A stretch of DNA of 64,000 bases from NCBI RefSeq assembly GCF_010092985.1, contig NZ_CP048106.1, forward strand, positions 930,001-994,000, read 5' to 3'. The translations under genes were made by a program, and so were the position numbers. Shown piece after piece: positions 1 through 9,300 of the stretch. The stretch's first letter is position 1. Each line of letters opens with the position of its first letter. Under the pieces are notes generated by a model. That model was not told the DNA's origin. It saw only the letters and a program-made list of their open reading frames with translations, and did not search any database. This DNA is from Pontibacter pudoricolor (GTDB lineage Bacteria; Bacteroidota; Bacteroidia; Cytophagales; Hymenobacteraceae).

Positions 1-156
1 GTGTATGCGCGTGATTTAGGAATGGTTTACAGGCTTTTTAGTCGTATAAATATGGCGAAGTGCGGTGCCGGACCAGGGGAATGTGTAGATGGACCTGACT
101 ACATTCTTGATGGCCACGAACGCCACGAAGTTTTAATAGAACACGGTAAACTATAG
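1..156 (+). CDS. C-terminal end of an unrecognised protein (partial, runs off window start)
   Basis: Frame 1 is open from base 1 to a TAG at 154-156 and encodes 51 residues. The text looks like a real protein end: an aromatic strand (VYARDLGMVYRLF), then a loop with two cysteines and Gly/Pro, then a closing strand (HEVLIEHGKL). Bacteroidota have uncharacterised secreted or lipoproteins that end in a similar way, but I cannot name the family. The stop lies 4 bases before the ATG of the subtilase, so the two are probably co-transcribed. No other frame here looks coding. The call rests on composition and spacing only. Confidence 0.6.
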   Translation: MYARDLGMVYRLFSRINMAKCGAGPGECVDGPDYILDGHERHEVLIEHGKL

Positions 157-160
157 GTAT

Positions 161-1807
161 ATGCAAAGACTTATACTTCTGACGCTTTTCCTGTTTTGCT
201 TTGGCAGCTTGTATGCCCAACAGACAGAACCAAAGAAGTACCTTGTTTACCTTTCAGATAAGAATAACACACCTTACACTATACAACAGCCGGAGAAGTT
301 CCTGAGTGCGAAAGCTGTTTCGCGCCGGCAACGCCAGCAAATTCCCGTCTTAGAACGCGACCTGCCTGTTAACCCGGCGTATGTGCAAACTTTAAAAAGT
401 ACAGGCATTGACGTTTGGTACACATCCCGTTGGTTTAATGCAGTTATAGTAAGAGGAACGGCAGAGCAGCTGGCTCAGGTAAATGCCTTACCGTTTGTAA
501 AGAATTCACGTTCCCTGGATATTATTTCCGGACCTTCTGCTGGTGGGACCCTGTCTCTAAATGACATTCCGGGTAAAGCTGCTGCTAATACAGCTTCACT
601 GCTTGCCCCCGGCGATTACGGGTTGGCCTATCATCAGGCAAATATGCTTGGTGCAACTAATCTGCATGAAGCCGGCTACCATGGCGAAGGAATGACCATT
701 GCTGTGCTGGATGCAGGTTTCCCCGGAGTGAATACAATACCTGCTTTCGCGCACCTCTATCAGAATAACCAGGTGAGTGGCACATACGATTTTGTAACCA
801 GGTCGGAAAACGTCTATGGTGCTAATTCGCATGGTACATCCGTGTTGTCAACTATGGCGGCTTATTTGCCGGATAAGATGATCGGGACTGCTTATAAAGC
901 AAACTACCTTTTACTGCGCACAGAAGACGCACCTACAGAACATAATATTGAAGAAGTAAACTGGCTTGTAGCAGCAGAATATGCCGATAGCGCCGGGGCT
1001 GATGTCATCAATTCCTCATTAGGATACACAACATTCGATGCGCCATCTGTAAGCTATAGTTACGACCAGATGGATGGCAATACAACTATAGTTGCCAGAG
1101 CCGCTGATTTTGCCGCTGCCACCGGTATTTTAGTAGTAACCAGTGCCGGTAACGACGGTAATAAAGCCTGGAAATACATTTCTTCGCCGGCTGATGCTGA
1201 TTCGGTGCTAACGGTTGGGGCTGTTGATTCGCTGGGCGTTGTTGCTGCTTTTAGTTCGCGGGGGCCAACAGCAGATGGCAGAATTAAGCCTGATGTAGTA
1301 GCGCTTGGTGCTAATGCGTACGTCCTGAATTCCTCTGGAACTGTGGTGAAAAGTAACGGCACTTCTTTTTCGGGGCCTATAATGGCAGGTTTTGCCACAA
1401 CGCTATGGCAGGCTAATCTCACTAAAACCAATTACGAAATCATTCAGCTTATTCGCCAGTTAGGCAGCAAAGCCAGTAATCCGGATAATACGTTGGGTTA
1501 CGGGATCCCGAACTATAGCCGTAACGTTACGGGCTTGCCAACGCCGGGGAATGAGGAGGGAATTGCAGTTATAAATCCGGTTATAGGAAACGAACTGGTG
1601 TTGCTTTTATCGGAAGACTGGCGAAAAAAGCGTGCGGAACTGCAGCTGATGGATGCTACCGGCAAACTTATTCTGAAAAGCACGCTTCAACCAAACCTGG
1701 AACGGCAGACTATAGATCTGCAAAAAATGGCGTTACAGAAAGGTATTTACCTGTGTCGGATTATTTCCGGTGACCAGGTGGCGACCGTCCGTTTCGTTAA
1801 ACTATAG
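161..1807 (+). CDS. Secreted S8 subtilisin-like serine peptidase with type IX secretion C-terminal domain
   Basis: A 548-residue secreted protease. Residues 1-19 form a Sec signal peptide ending in YAQ. Residues 20-120 resemble an inhibitor-type propeptide. The S8 catalytic domain follows, with Asp184 in VLDAGF, His224 in NSHGTS and Ser402 in NGTSFSGP; the oxyanion Asn sits in SAGNDG. The last ~80 residues (LQLMDATGKLIL ... RFVKL) match a T9SS type A sorting domain, so export through the outer membrane by PorSS is expected. All triad residues are present, so it is probably active; the substrate is unknown. It starts 4 bases after the preceding stop. Confidence 0.93.
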   Translation: MQRLILLTLFLFCFGSLYAQQTEPKKYLVYLSDKNNTPYTIQQPEKFLSAKAVSRRQRQQIPVLERDLPVNPAYVQTLKSTGIDVWYTSRWFNAVIVRGTAEQLAQVNALPFVKNSRSLDIISGPSAGGTLSLNDIPGKAAANTASLLAPGDYGLAYHQANMLGATNLHEAGYHGEGMTIAVLDAGFPGVNTIPAFAHLYQNNQVSGTYDFVTRSENVYGANSHGTSVLSTMAAYLPDKMIGTAYKANYLLLRTEDAPTEHNIEEVNWLVAAEYADSAGADVINSSLGYTTFDAPSVSYSYDQMDGNTTIVARAADFAAATGILVVTSAGNDGNKAWKYISSPADADSVLTVGAVDSLGVVAAFSSRGPTADGRIKPDVVALGANAYVLNSSGTVVKSNGTSFSGPIMAGFATTLWQANLTKTNYEIIQLIRQLGSKASNPDNTLGYGIPNYSRNVTGLPTPGNEEGIAVINPVIGNELVLLLSEDWRKKRAELQLMDATGKLILKSTLQPNLERQTIDLQKMALQKGIYLCRIISGDQVATVRFVKL

Positions 1808-1863
1808 TTTAGCGCTCAGGAGCTTCCCAGCACTATAAACTAAAACCTGTATCATAAAATTTA

Positions 1864-1871
1864 TACCTTTG
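1864..1871 (+). promoter_or_regulatory. -7 promoter box (TACCTTTG) of rpe
   Basis: TACCTTTG matches the Bacteroidota TAnnTTTG -7 element. It lies only 5 bases before the rpe ATG, so the transcript would have almost no 5' leader. No good TTTG -33 box stands out upstream. Confidence 0.55.
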
Positions 1872-1876
1872 TCGGC

Positions 1877-2533
1877 ATGAGACCACTAATCGCCCCATCT
1901 GTACTTGCTTCCGATTTTGCCAACCTGCAATCTGAGGTAGAAATGCTGAATAAAAGCCAGGCCGACTGGCTGCATATTGATATCATGGACGGCCGCTTTG
2001 TGCCGAATATTTCGTTTGGGTTCCCGGTAATGCAGGCCATTAAAAAGCATGCGCAAAAGCCAATGGATGTGCACCTGATGATTGTGGAGCCGGAACTATA
2101 CATTGAGCAGTTTCGCGCAGCCGGTGCCGATGTAATCTCTGTTCACATCGAAGCCTGTAACCACCTGCACCGCACCATTCAGCAAATAAAAGCTACCGGT
2201 GCAAAAGCGGGCGTTGCTTTAAATCCGCATACTTCTGTGGCTTTGCTGGACGATATTATTGCCGACCTGGACCTGGTTTGCATCATGTCGGTTAACCCTG
2301 GCTTTGGCGGACAGAAATTTATAGAGAACACCTACCGTAAAACAGAAGCTTTAAAGAACCTGATCATACAGCGTAATTCCCAGTCACTTATCGAAATAGA
2401 TGGTGGCGTAAATCAGCAGAATGCACCTAAGCTTGTACAGAGCGGAGCAGATGTGCTGGTAGCCGGTAGCTTTGTATTTACAGCCGAAGACCCAATTGCA
2501 ACAATAGCTAACCTGAAGCAATCATCTAACTAA
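1877..2533 (+). CDS. rpe: Ribulose-phosphate 3-epimerase
   Basis: Interconverts D-ribulose 5-phosphate and D-xylulose 5-phosphate in the pentose phosphate pathway, cytosolic. The 218-residue length is normal for the (beta/alpha)8 family. Metal/catalytic residues are visible: His33 and Asp35 in WLHIDIMDG, His66 in DVHLMI and the second Asp in EIDGGV. The phosphate-binding MSVNPGFGGQ and VAGSFVF motifs are present. A TonB receptor gene follows 11 bases downstream, so they may share a transcript, though no functional link is obvious. Confidence 0.97.
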   Translation: MRPLIAPSVLASDFANLQSEVEMLNKSQADWLHIDIMDGRFVPNISFGFPVMQAIKKHAQKPMDVHLMIVEPELYIEQFRAAGADVISVHIEACNHLHRTIQQIKATGAKAGVALNPHTSVALLDDIIADLDLVCIMSVNPGFGGQKFIENTYRKTEALKNLIIQRNSQSLIEIDGGVNQQNAPKLVQSGADVLVAGSFVFTAEDPIATIANLKQSSN

Positions 2534-2544
2534 TTTTTGCCCTG

Positions 2545-4977
2545 ATGCTGAAATACCTTTCGGTGTGGTGTTTATTGCTTTTACCGCTGGGTGTTTTAGC
2601 ACAACAGGGAACTATAAAAGGCACCGTACACACTCCGGAAAACAAGCCACTTGAGCTGGCAACTATAGGTATAAAAGGCACAACTATTGGTACTCAAACC
2701 AATACAACAGGTGCGTTTAGCTTAACAGTTCCTGCTGAGAAACCTCTGGAATTAGTAGTGCGTTACCTCGGTTATAAAGAACTGATATATAAGACAAAGG
2801 TTGCTAATGGTGAAACTATAACTTTAAAACTTATAGTTGAGCCAGATCCCAAACAACTTAATACCGTTGAAGTGCGGGGCAAGCAGGATGGAGACACACG
2901 GGAGCAGGTCAGCACTACCAAACTTGACCCGCGCCTCACCAAAAACCTGCCTTCTGCCTATGGCGATTTCAACAAGATTCTGGTTACCTTACCCGGTGTC
3001 AGCAGCAACAACGAGCTCTCGAGCACATACTCGGTACGCGGTGGCAACTACGATGAGAACCTGGTGTATGTAAATGGCATTGAGATCTACCGGCCGTTCC
3101 TGATCAGTAATGCGCAGCAGGAAGGACTCAGCTTCGTAAACCCCGATCTTGTTGGCAATATTGAATTCTCGTCTGGTGGCTGGCAACCAAAGTATGGCGA
3201 TAAATTGTCGTCGGTGCTGAACATTGAATATAAAAAGCCCACTGCTTTTGCTGCAACTATAACCGGCGGCTTAACAGGTGGCTCCGTGCATCTGGAAAAT
3301 GCTTCTAGGAATAAAAAAGTGTCTTACCTGCTCGGCGTGCGTCATAAAAATGCGCAATACATGTTGCAGGGACTTCAGACAGATGGCGATTATCAACCTA
3401 AATTCTCTGATGCGCAGGCGTATGTAACTATAGACTTGAGTCAAGGTGCAGAGCCCACTGGCAAAACTACGCTGGGTATACTTACCAGTTATGCGACAAA
3501 CAATTACCTGGTTATTCCTGAATCCAGGGTAACAACGTTTGGTACGCGGCAGGTGCCGCTCAGGCTTTTTGTAGGCTTCGATGGCCGCGAAAAGATGGAC
3601 TATAACACCTACCAGGCGGGTGTAAACCTGGCGCACCAGTTTTCTGCAAACTATAGTTCAGCGCTTATACTTTCGGGTGTGGAGTCGAGGGAACGGGAGT
3701 TCCGGGATATTGAGGCCGGCTACCGCATTTGTGAAATGGATAACAGCGGCAACTTTGAGGAATGCCAGATGGTACTTGGTGTAGGCAGTGAGTTTAACCA
3801 TGCCCGAAATGCGCTACTTGCCCGCGTGCTAACCGCCGAATTAAGGAATACCTGGCAGCTGAACCAGCGCAATACACTACAATTCGGGATAAAAGCTGGT
3901 TTGGAGAAAATAGAAGATGAACTGGACGAATACGGTTTTGCCGATTCCTCAGACTACGTGACCCAGACTTATGCCTTACGCTCTGACCTGGATTTAAATT
4001 CGCAACGCTACAATGCTTACCTGCAACACACCATTGACCTTGATTCGTTAAAAACGCTGACTTACGGGCTACTGGCGAGCTACTGGAACTATACCAACGA
4101 ATGGCTGCTATCGCCGAGGGTGCAGTATTCTTTTATCACGCGTCGTAATCCTGACCTTTCCTTTAAAGCAGCCCTTGGTGTGTATTATCAACCACCTTTT
4201 TACCGGGAGCTTCGCGATTTTGATGGCGTGTTAAATCCGGACCTTAAAGCCCAGCGATCCATCCATGCTATAGTTGGCAGCGATTATTTGTTCAAAGCCT
4301 GGGACCGCGACTTTAAACTGACCTCCGAGATCTACTATAAACACCTGACCAATGTAGTGCCTTACGATATTGATAATGTACGCATCCGTTACTATGCCAA
4401 AAACAATGCAAAAGCTTATGCTGCCGGCTTTGATGTGCGCGTAAACGGGGAATTTATAAAAGGAGCGGAGTCGTGGCTGAGCCTGGGTCTGATGACCAAC
4501 AGGGAAAATGTGGAAGGAGATTCTGTGAATGTTTATGGACCTGAAGGAACGGTAACGGGCAGACAGGAGCAGGGCTATATTCGCCGGCCCTCCGATCAGT
4601 TAGTGAACATTGGCGTATTTTTCCAGGACCATTTGCCCGATAACCCAACTATAAGAATGTACCTGAACCTGGTATATGGTAGTGGTTTGCCGTTTGGCCC
4701 GCCTCGCCAGCCCGAGTTCCGGGCTGCCTTTGCCGGCAAATCATACAAACGTGTCGACATCGGTTTTTCTAAAGTGCTGATCCTGGAAAATGATCTTACA
4801 GATCAGAACAGGTTTTCGCTGGAAAGCCTTTGGATCGGGTTGGAAGTGCTGAACATAATAGATGCCAACAACCGGGTGTCTTATACTTATGTAAACGACA
4901 TGAATGGCATTACCTATGCTGTGCCTAATTACCTGACCGGTCGTAGGCTTAATCTCAGGTTTGTAGCTAAGTTTTAA
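2545..4977 (+). CDS. TonB-dependent receptor with N-terminal carboxypeptidase-regulatory domain
   Basis: An 810-residue outer-membrane protein. Residues 1-19 are a signal peptide. Residues about 21-105 form a CarboxypepD_reg-like beta sandwich (GTVHTPENKPLELATIGIKG). A plug domain follows at about 125-230 with the typical YSVRGGNYDENLVYVNGIEI segment. The rest is a beta-barrel rich in aromatic, alternating strands, ending in NLRFVAKF with the terminal Phe usual for outer-membrane proteins. It is shorter than SusC proteins and has no SusD-like partner next to it. The transported ligand cannot be told from sequence. Confidence 0.9.
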   Translation: MLKYLSVWCLLLLPLGVLAQQGTIKGTVHTPENKPLELATIGIKGTTIGTQTNTTGAFSLTVPAEKPLELVVRYLGYKELIYKTKVANGETITLKLIVEPDPKQLNTVEVRGKQDGDTREQVSTTKLDPRLTKNLPSAYGDFNKILVTLPGVSSNNELSSTYSVRGGNYDENLVYVNGIEIYRPFLISNAQQEGLSFVNPDLVGNIEFSSGGWQPKYGDKLSSVLNIEYKKPTAFAATITGGLTGGSVHLENASRNKKVSYLLGVRHKNAQYMLQGLQTDGDYQPKFSDAQAYVTIDLSQGAEPTGKTTLGILTSYATNNYLVIPESRVTTFGTRQVPLRLFVGFDGREKMDYNTYQAGVNLAHQFSANYSSALILSGVESREREFRDIEAGYRICEMDNSGNFEECQMVLGVGSEFNHARNALLARVLTAELRNTWQLNQRNTLQFGIKAGLEKIEDELDEYGFADSSDYVTQTYALRSDLDLNSQRYNAYLQHTIDLDSLKTLTYGLLASYWNYTNEWLLSPRVQYSFITRRNPDLSFKAALGVYYQPPFYRELRDFDGVLNPDLKAQRSIHAIVGSDYLFKAWDRDFKLTSEIYYKHLTNVVPYDIDNVRIRYYAKNNAKAYAAGFDVRVNGEFIKGAESWLSLGLMTNRENVEGDSVNVYGPEGTVTGRQEQGYIRRPSDQLVNIGVFFQDHLPDNPTIRMYLNLVYGSGLPFGPPRQPEFRAAFAGKSYKRVDIGFSKVLILENDLTDQNRFSLESLWIGLEVLNIIDANNRVSYTYVNDMNGITYAVPNYLTGRRLNLRFVAKF

Positions 4978-4990
4978 GAAAGTAACTATA

Positions 4991-5017
4991 AAAAAGAGCC
5001 TGCATTTCTGAGGCTCT
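4991..5017 (-). terminator. Rho-independent terminator of the DUF2911 gene
   Basis: Stem AGAGCCT / AGGCTCT with a 9-base loop, preceded on the + strand by an A run (a U run on the minus transcript). It lies between the two convergent genes and its polarity fits the minus-strand gene. Confidence 0.75.
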
Positions 5018-5034
5018 CTAACTATAGTTTAAAA

Positions 5035-5904
5035 TTACATCTTCCGTTTTTTCCAGGAACTATAGGCGTTCTCGATATCGCGGGCATAGGTCTGGTAAGA
5101 TTCAGGTTCTGCTTTACCCAGCTGTATAGCTTTAGCCGAAAGGTTGGCTGCCATTTCGTATTCTTTGTTTAAAGCGTATAGTTTGGCTTTTACCCAGTTG
5201 TTAAAGAAAGTCTCTTTTATAGCTATCGATTTGTTTACCAGCTCCAGGGCTCTCTGGTGTAATTCTCTCCGGGCAACCATATAATCAGCGCATTGTGCCC
5301 AGATATACCAATCATCCGGTGCAGCTTTCTTTAAGGCTTCTTCAATATTAGCCAGCGCTTTCTTCTCAATTTCAGTTTCTATACGGAGCGATATCCGGGA
5401 GTTTTCCCAGGTAAGGTGCATAAAACCAGTGTTGGTGCCGATATCTGAAAAGCTGAACTGCATTGTTTCGTGGAACTGTACCGGCTTGGGCGTAACGCGC
5501 AAGTAGGCTACATCCTGTAGTTCATCATATCCTTCCAGGCCCCATAAAGTAGTATCGCGGTTCAATACAATATTCCAGACACTGTCGCTTTCCGGCAGTA
5601 TAAAAAAGGAATAGGTACCGGCAGGAACGCGCTCATGATTAAGGAAAAGCTCATCGGTAAAGGTGATGAGTGTAGCTTCGTTGGCACCGGCACGCCATAG
5701 TTTGCCATAAGGCACCAACCCGCCAAACACCTTACGTCCTTTAACACCTGGCGCGTGGTATCGCACCGAAATATCTGTCAGACCTATCGTCTGTTTTATA
5801 AAAGATTGAGGGCTTGGCTGCGGCAATTTAACCTGTGCTCTGGATACAGGAGCAACAGCAACTATAAAAATCAGAAACAGTAGGCTTAGCAGGTACTTTT
5901 TCAT
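5035..5904 (-). CDS. Secreted DUF2911 protein with C-terminal TPR-like helices
   Basis: A 289-residue protein with a Sec signal peptide (residues 1-23, ending SRA). The central region, roughly 30-175, carries the DUF2911 hallmarks: VRYHAPGVKGRKVFG, VPYGKLWRAGANEAT and VPAGTYSFFILP. The C-terminal ~100 residues are helical and resemble degenerate tetratricopeptide repeats (ANIEEALKKAAPDDW, ALNKEYEMAANLSAKAIQLG). DUF2911 proteins are common secreted proteins of Bacteroidota with no established biochemical role. A TACCTTTG box on this strand lies about 90 bases upstream. Confidence 0.88.
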   Translation of the reverse strand: MKKYLLSLLFLIFIVAVAPVSRAQVKLPQPSPQSFIKQTIGLTDISVRYHAPGVKGRKVFGGLVPYGKLWRAGANEATLITFTDELFLNHERVPAGTYSFFILPESDSVWNIVLNRDTTLWGLEGYDELQDVAYLRVTPKPVQFHETMQFSFSDIGTNTGFMHLTWENSRISLRIETEIEKKALANIEEALKKAAPDDWYIWAQCADYMVARRELHQRALELVNKSIAIKETFFNNWVKAKLYALNKEYEMAANLSAKAIQLGKAEPESYQTYARDIENAYSSWKKRKM

Positions 5905-6386
5905 GGGCTAAAAACAACTTTTGTTACAGATATGTACGGGTTTTATATACCCGTAAAAACCTTGCCAAATATTAAATAAGCGGTATTAAATGCAAAGGTA
6001 TGAAACATTCACCTAAACCATCTCAACTACTTAAACATTCCGGTGCTTTGCTCTAATTACAAAACTATAGTTTTAAAACAGTTTACCCTTCAATTTATGC
6101 TATTGGCGGTAACAATAGGCTATTCTACAGTATTTATAATCAAGCATGAACTTAATACAACTTTTTCTTATTTAATTTGTATAATCCTTAAATATAAATA
6201 ATTAATCATAGCTATTTCATATATGCGTTTTGGTTTGGTTCTTTAATTGATCCGGAATGTAATCTTTTACCTTCAGAAGCATATTTAACGGGCTTTAACA
6301 GGTAAGAAACGTCCTTTTGTAGCGCTGCAGGTTAATGTAGCGAGTTAGCTGATTGTCATTTTTAAATTATTTAACCCCTTTACACC
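5905..6386. other. 482-bp intergenic region between divergent genes
   Basis: AT-rich. It holds the DUF2911 promoter (5993-6000), one long-armed copy of the CTATAG palindrome near 6064-6074, and no open frame that looks coding. I found no exact TAnnTTTG box on the + strand for the HYR protein gene. Confidence 0.5.
5993..6000 (-). promoter_or_regulatory. -7 promoter box (TACCTTTG on minus strand) for the DUF2911 gene
   Basis: CAAAGGTA on the + strand reads TACCTTTG on the minus strand, an exact match to TAnnTTTG. It would give a 5' leader of roughly 80 bases. The -33 element is not clear. Confidence 0.45.
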
Positions 6387-9300
6387 ATGTATGTAAAAAA
6401 TTTACTCAAGCAATCTTCTAAATGGCGTGTTCTGTATCTTATCACGCTGATTAGCACACTAACTTTTTTCGGCGTAAATGCCTTTAACAACTATCAACCA
6501 ACTGTATCATCTGATAAGGATGATTATGTTCCTGGGGAGGTAGCCATTATCACTGGTTATGGCTGGACACAGGATAGTTTAGTAGATGTTCATTTTGAAG
6601 AAACTCCAGACCATGATCATCATCATGGTTATCATGATACAAAGGTTAATCCTGACGGATCCTGGACAATTCAATATCCGATAGAGGATAGGCATTTAGG
6701 CGTAATGTTTACAGTTGTAGTAGAAGGTAAGCAAACAGGTGCCAAGGCAACTACAATATTCTACGACGCCAATGTCAGATTTACAGCTACAGGCTTGAGT
6801 GGAACACCAGAAGTTGTCGCAACTTATACTATAACTGGTGGAAGTAGTGGTACTAAAAAATTCAATTACCCAGGTTTCTCTCCTTCTCCAAATATTGCTG
6901 TAAATAATAATCAAACTATTACAGCATCATTTAATGATATAGAAATTAATGGTGTAACTTATTCAGCTCCTGCTATCAGCTATACTAGCCCAAATAGTGG
7001 TAACACTGTTGTCACTTTAACTGCTGCATATGCACCGACCTGTTCAACACCACCTACACCTGTAGTTACGGTAGTTAACCATTGTAATGGTACATCTACC
7101 TTATCTACAACCGCTTCTGGTACACTGCATTGGAGCACTGGCGAAACTACTTCATCTATTACAGTATCTACTGCCGGAACTTATACAGTAACAACAACCG
7201 TAACTGGTGGTTGTAAAAGTGCGCCTGGTTCAGGAACAGCAGCACCTAAAACTGCTCCATCAGCTCCGGTGGTAACGGTAGTAGACAATTGTAACGGCAC
7301 ATCAACCCTCTCCACAGACGCTGCAGGCACGTTGCTTTGGAGCACGGGCGAAAGTGCTTCTTCCATTACTGTTACTGAGGCTGGAACATACACCGTGACT
7401 ACTACGGTAAATGGTTGTACTAGCGCTGCAGGCTCTGGCACAGCAAATCCTAAAACTACCCCAGCAAAACCAACTATAGCTGCTCAATCAGGAACATCGG
7501 CTTGTCCCGGAAGTACAGTTACATTAACCTCTTCCGCCACTACCGGAAATCAATGGTACCGAAACGGAGTTTTATTATCTGGAGCAACTAATCAATCATT
7601 TACAGCAAGTGAGAGTGGTTCTTATACCGTTATCGTGACAGCAAACGGATGCTCATCAACTGCTTCAGAATCTTTAGCTGTAACTATAGAAGATGTGACA
7701 GCTCCTGCAAAACCAACTATAGCTGCTGCCACCGGCGAATGCTCCGTAACTGTAACTGCTCCGACAACTACCGATAACTGTGCCGGCACTGTAACAGGTA
7801 CAACTTCAGATCCGCTTTCTTATAGTACGCAGGGCACTTATACTATAACCTGGAATTTCAGCGATGGCAATGGCAACAGCACTACAGCAACCCAGCAGGT
7901 TATCGTGAAGGATGAAACAGCTCCGGTACTGACAGCTGGCACCAACCAGAATGTGAATCTGGGAGAAAATTGTTCGGTTATTATTCCGGATGTAAGGGGA
8001 ACAGCTACCGACAACTGCCAGGGCATAACCATCACACAATCTCCGGCTGCCGGAACAGTGGAAACTGCCACTCATAATCAGACTATAACTGTAACTGTTA
8101 CTGCAAGAGATGCTGCCGGTAACGAAGATGTAGCACAAGTAATTCTGACAGCTAAGGATGTTACAAATCCAACTATAGCTGCACCAGCCGATGTAGTAGT
8201 AGCTGCAAATGCTTCCTGTAATGCCGCAGGAGTTGTGCTAGGAACTGCAGATGCCAGTGATAACTGCGCCGGAGTTACAGTAACCAACGATGCACCGGAA
8301 AGCTACCCGCTTGGTACAACCACCGTTACCTGGACCGCAACAGACGCCGCCGGACTGAAAGCCACCGCGACTCAAACTGTAACAGTTGAAGATAGAACAG
8401 CCCCTGTTGCCCCAACTATAGCTGCTGCTACAGGCGAGTGTTCGGTAACAATTACTACTGCTCCAACTGCTGAAGACAATTGCAAAGGCACTGTCACCGG
8501 TACTACCAGCGATCCACTCACATACACAAAACAGGGAGAATATAGTATTACCTGGTCTTTTGATGACGGAAATGGAAACGTTTCTACTGCAACGCAAAAC
8601 GTTATTGTAAAAGACGTGACTGCACCGGTTACGCCAACTATAGCAGATGCCACCGGCGAATGTTCGGTAACAGTTACAGCTCCGACCACTACTGACAACT
8701 GCGCCGGTACGGTGACTGGAACGACTACTGATCCGACTACCTACAATGAGCAGGGCACATTTACGATAACATGGACTTTCAGCGATGGCAATGGCAACAG
8801 TACAACAGCCACCCAGAAGGTAATAGTGAAGGATGTGACTGCACCGGTAATCGCTGCTACAGAGCCAGTAGCGGCTGATGCAGATGCAGGCCAGTGCGGA
8901 GCAACAATCTCCATCACTGTTCCGGAAGTAACAGATAACTGCGGAGCGCGCCCAGCAAACGGCACAAGAAGTGATAACCTTGCATTGGATGCTCAGTACC
9001 CGGTTGGTACCACCACCATCACCTGGAACGCTACAGACGTAAATGGTAATGCGGCCACGGCTGTGACTCAAACTGTAACTGTTACAGATACGCAGGCACC
9101 AACCATTACAGCGCCATCCAATGTAAAAATTGCCGCCAATGCGCAGTGCCAGGCAACCGATGTCGCTCTCGGAACCCCAACTACGGCTGACAACTGTAAG
9201 GTGGAAAGTGTTACCAACAATGCCCCGGCCAGCTACCCGCTAGGCGATACAGAAGTGATCTGGACCGTAACGGATGCAGCCGGCCTGACAGCTACAACTA

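Noticed and set aside
8238..9071. Long minus-strand open frame (277 codons) inside the HYR gene
   Set aside because: A shadow of the Thr/Ala/Gly-rich coding strand; composition (Cys/Ser/Ile-rich, repeated) is not protein-like, and the + strand frame has clear domains.
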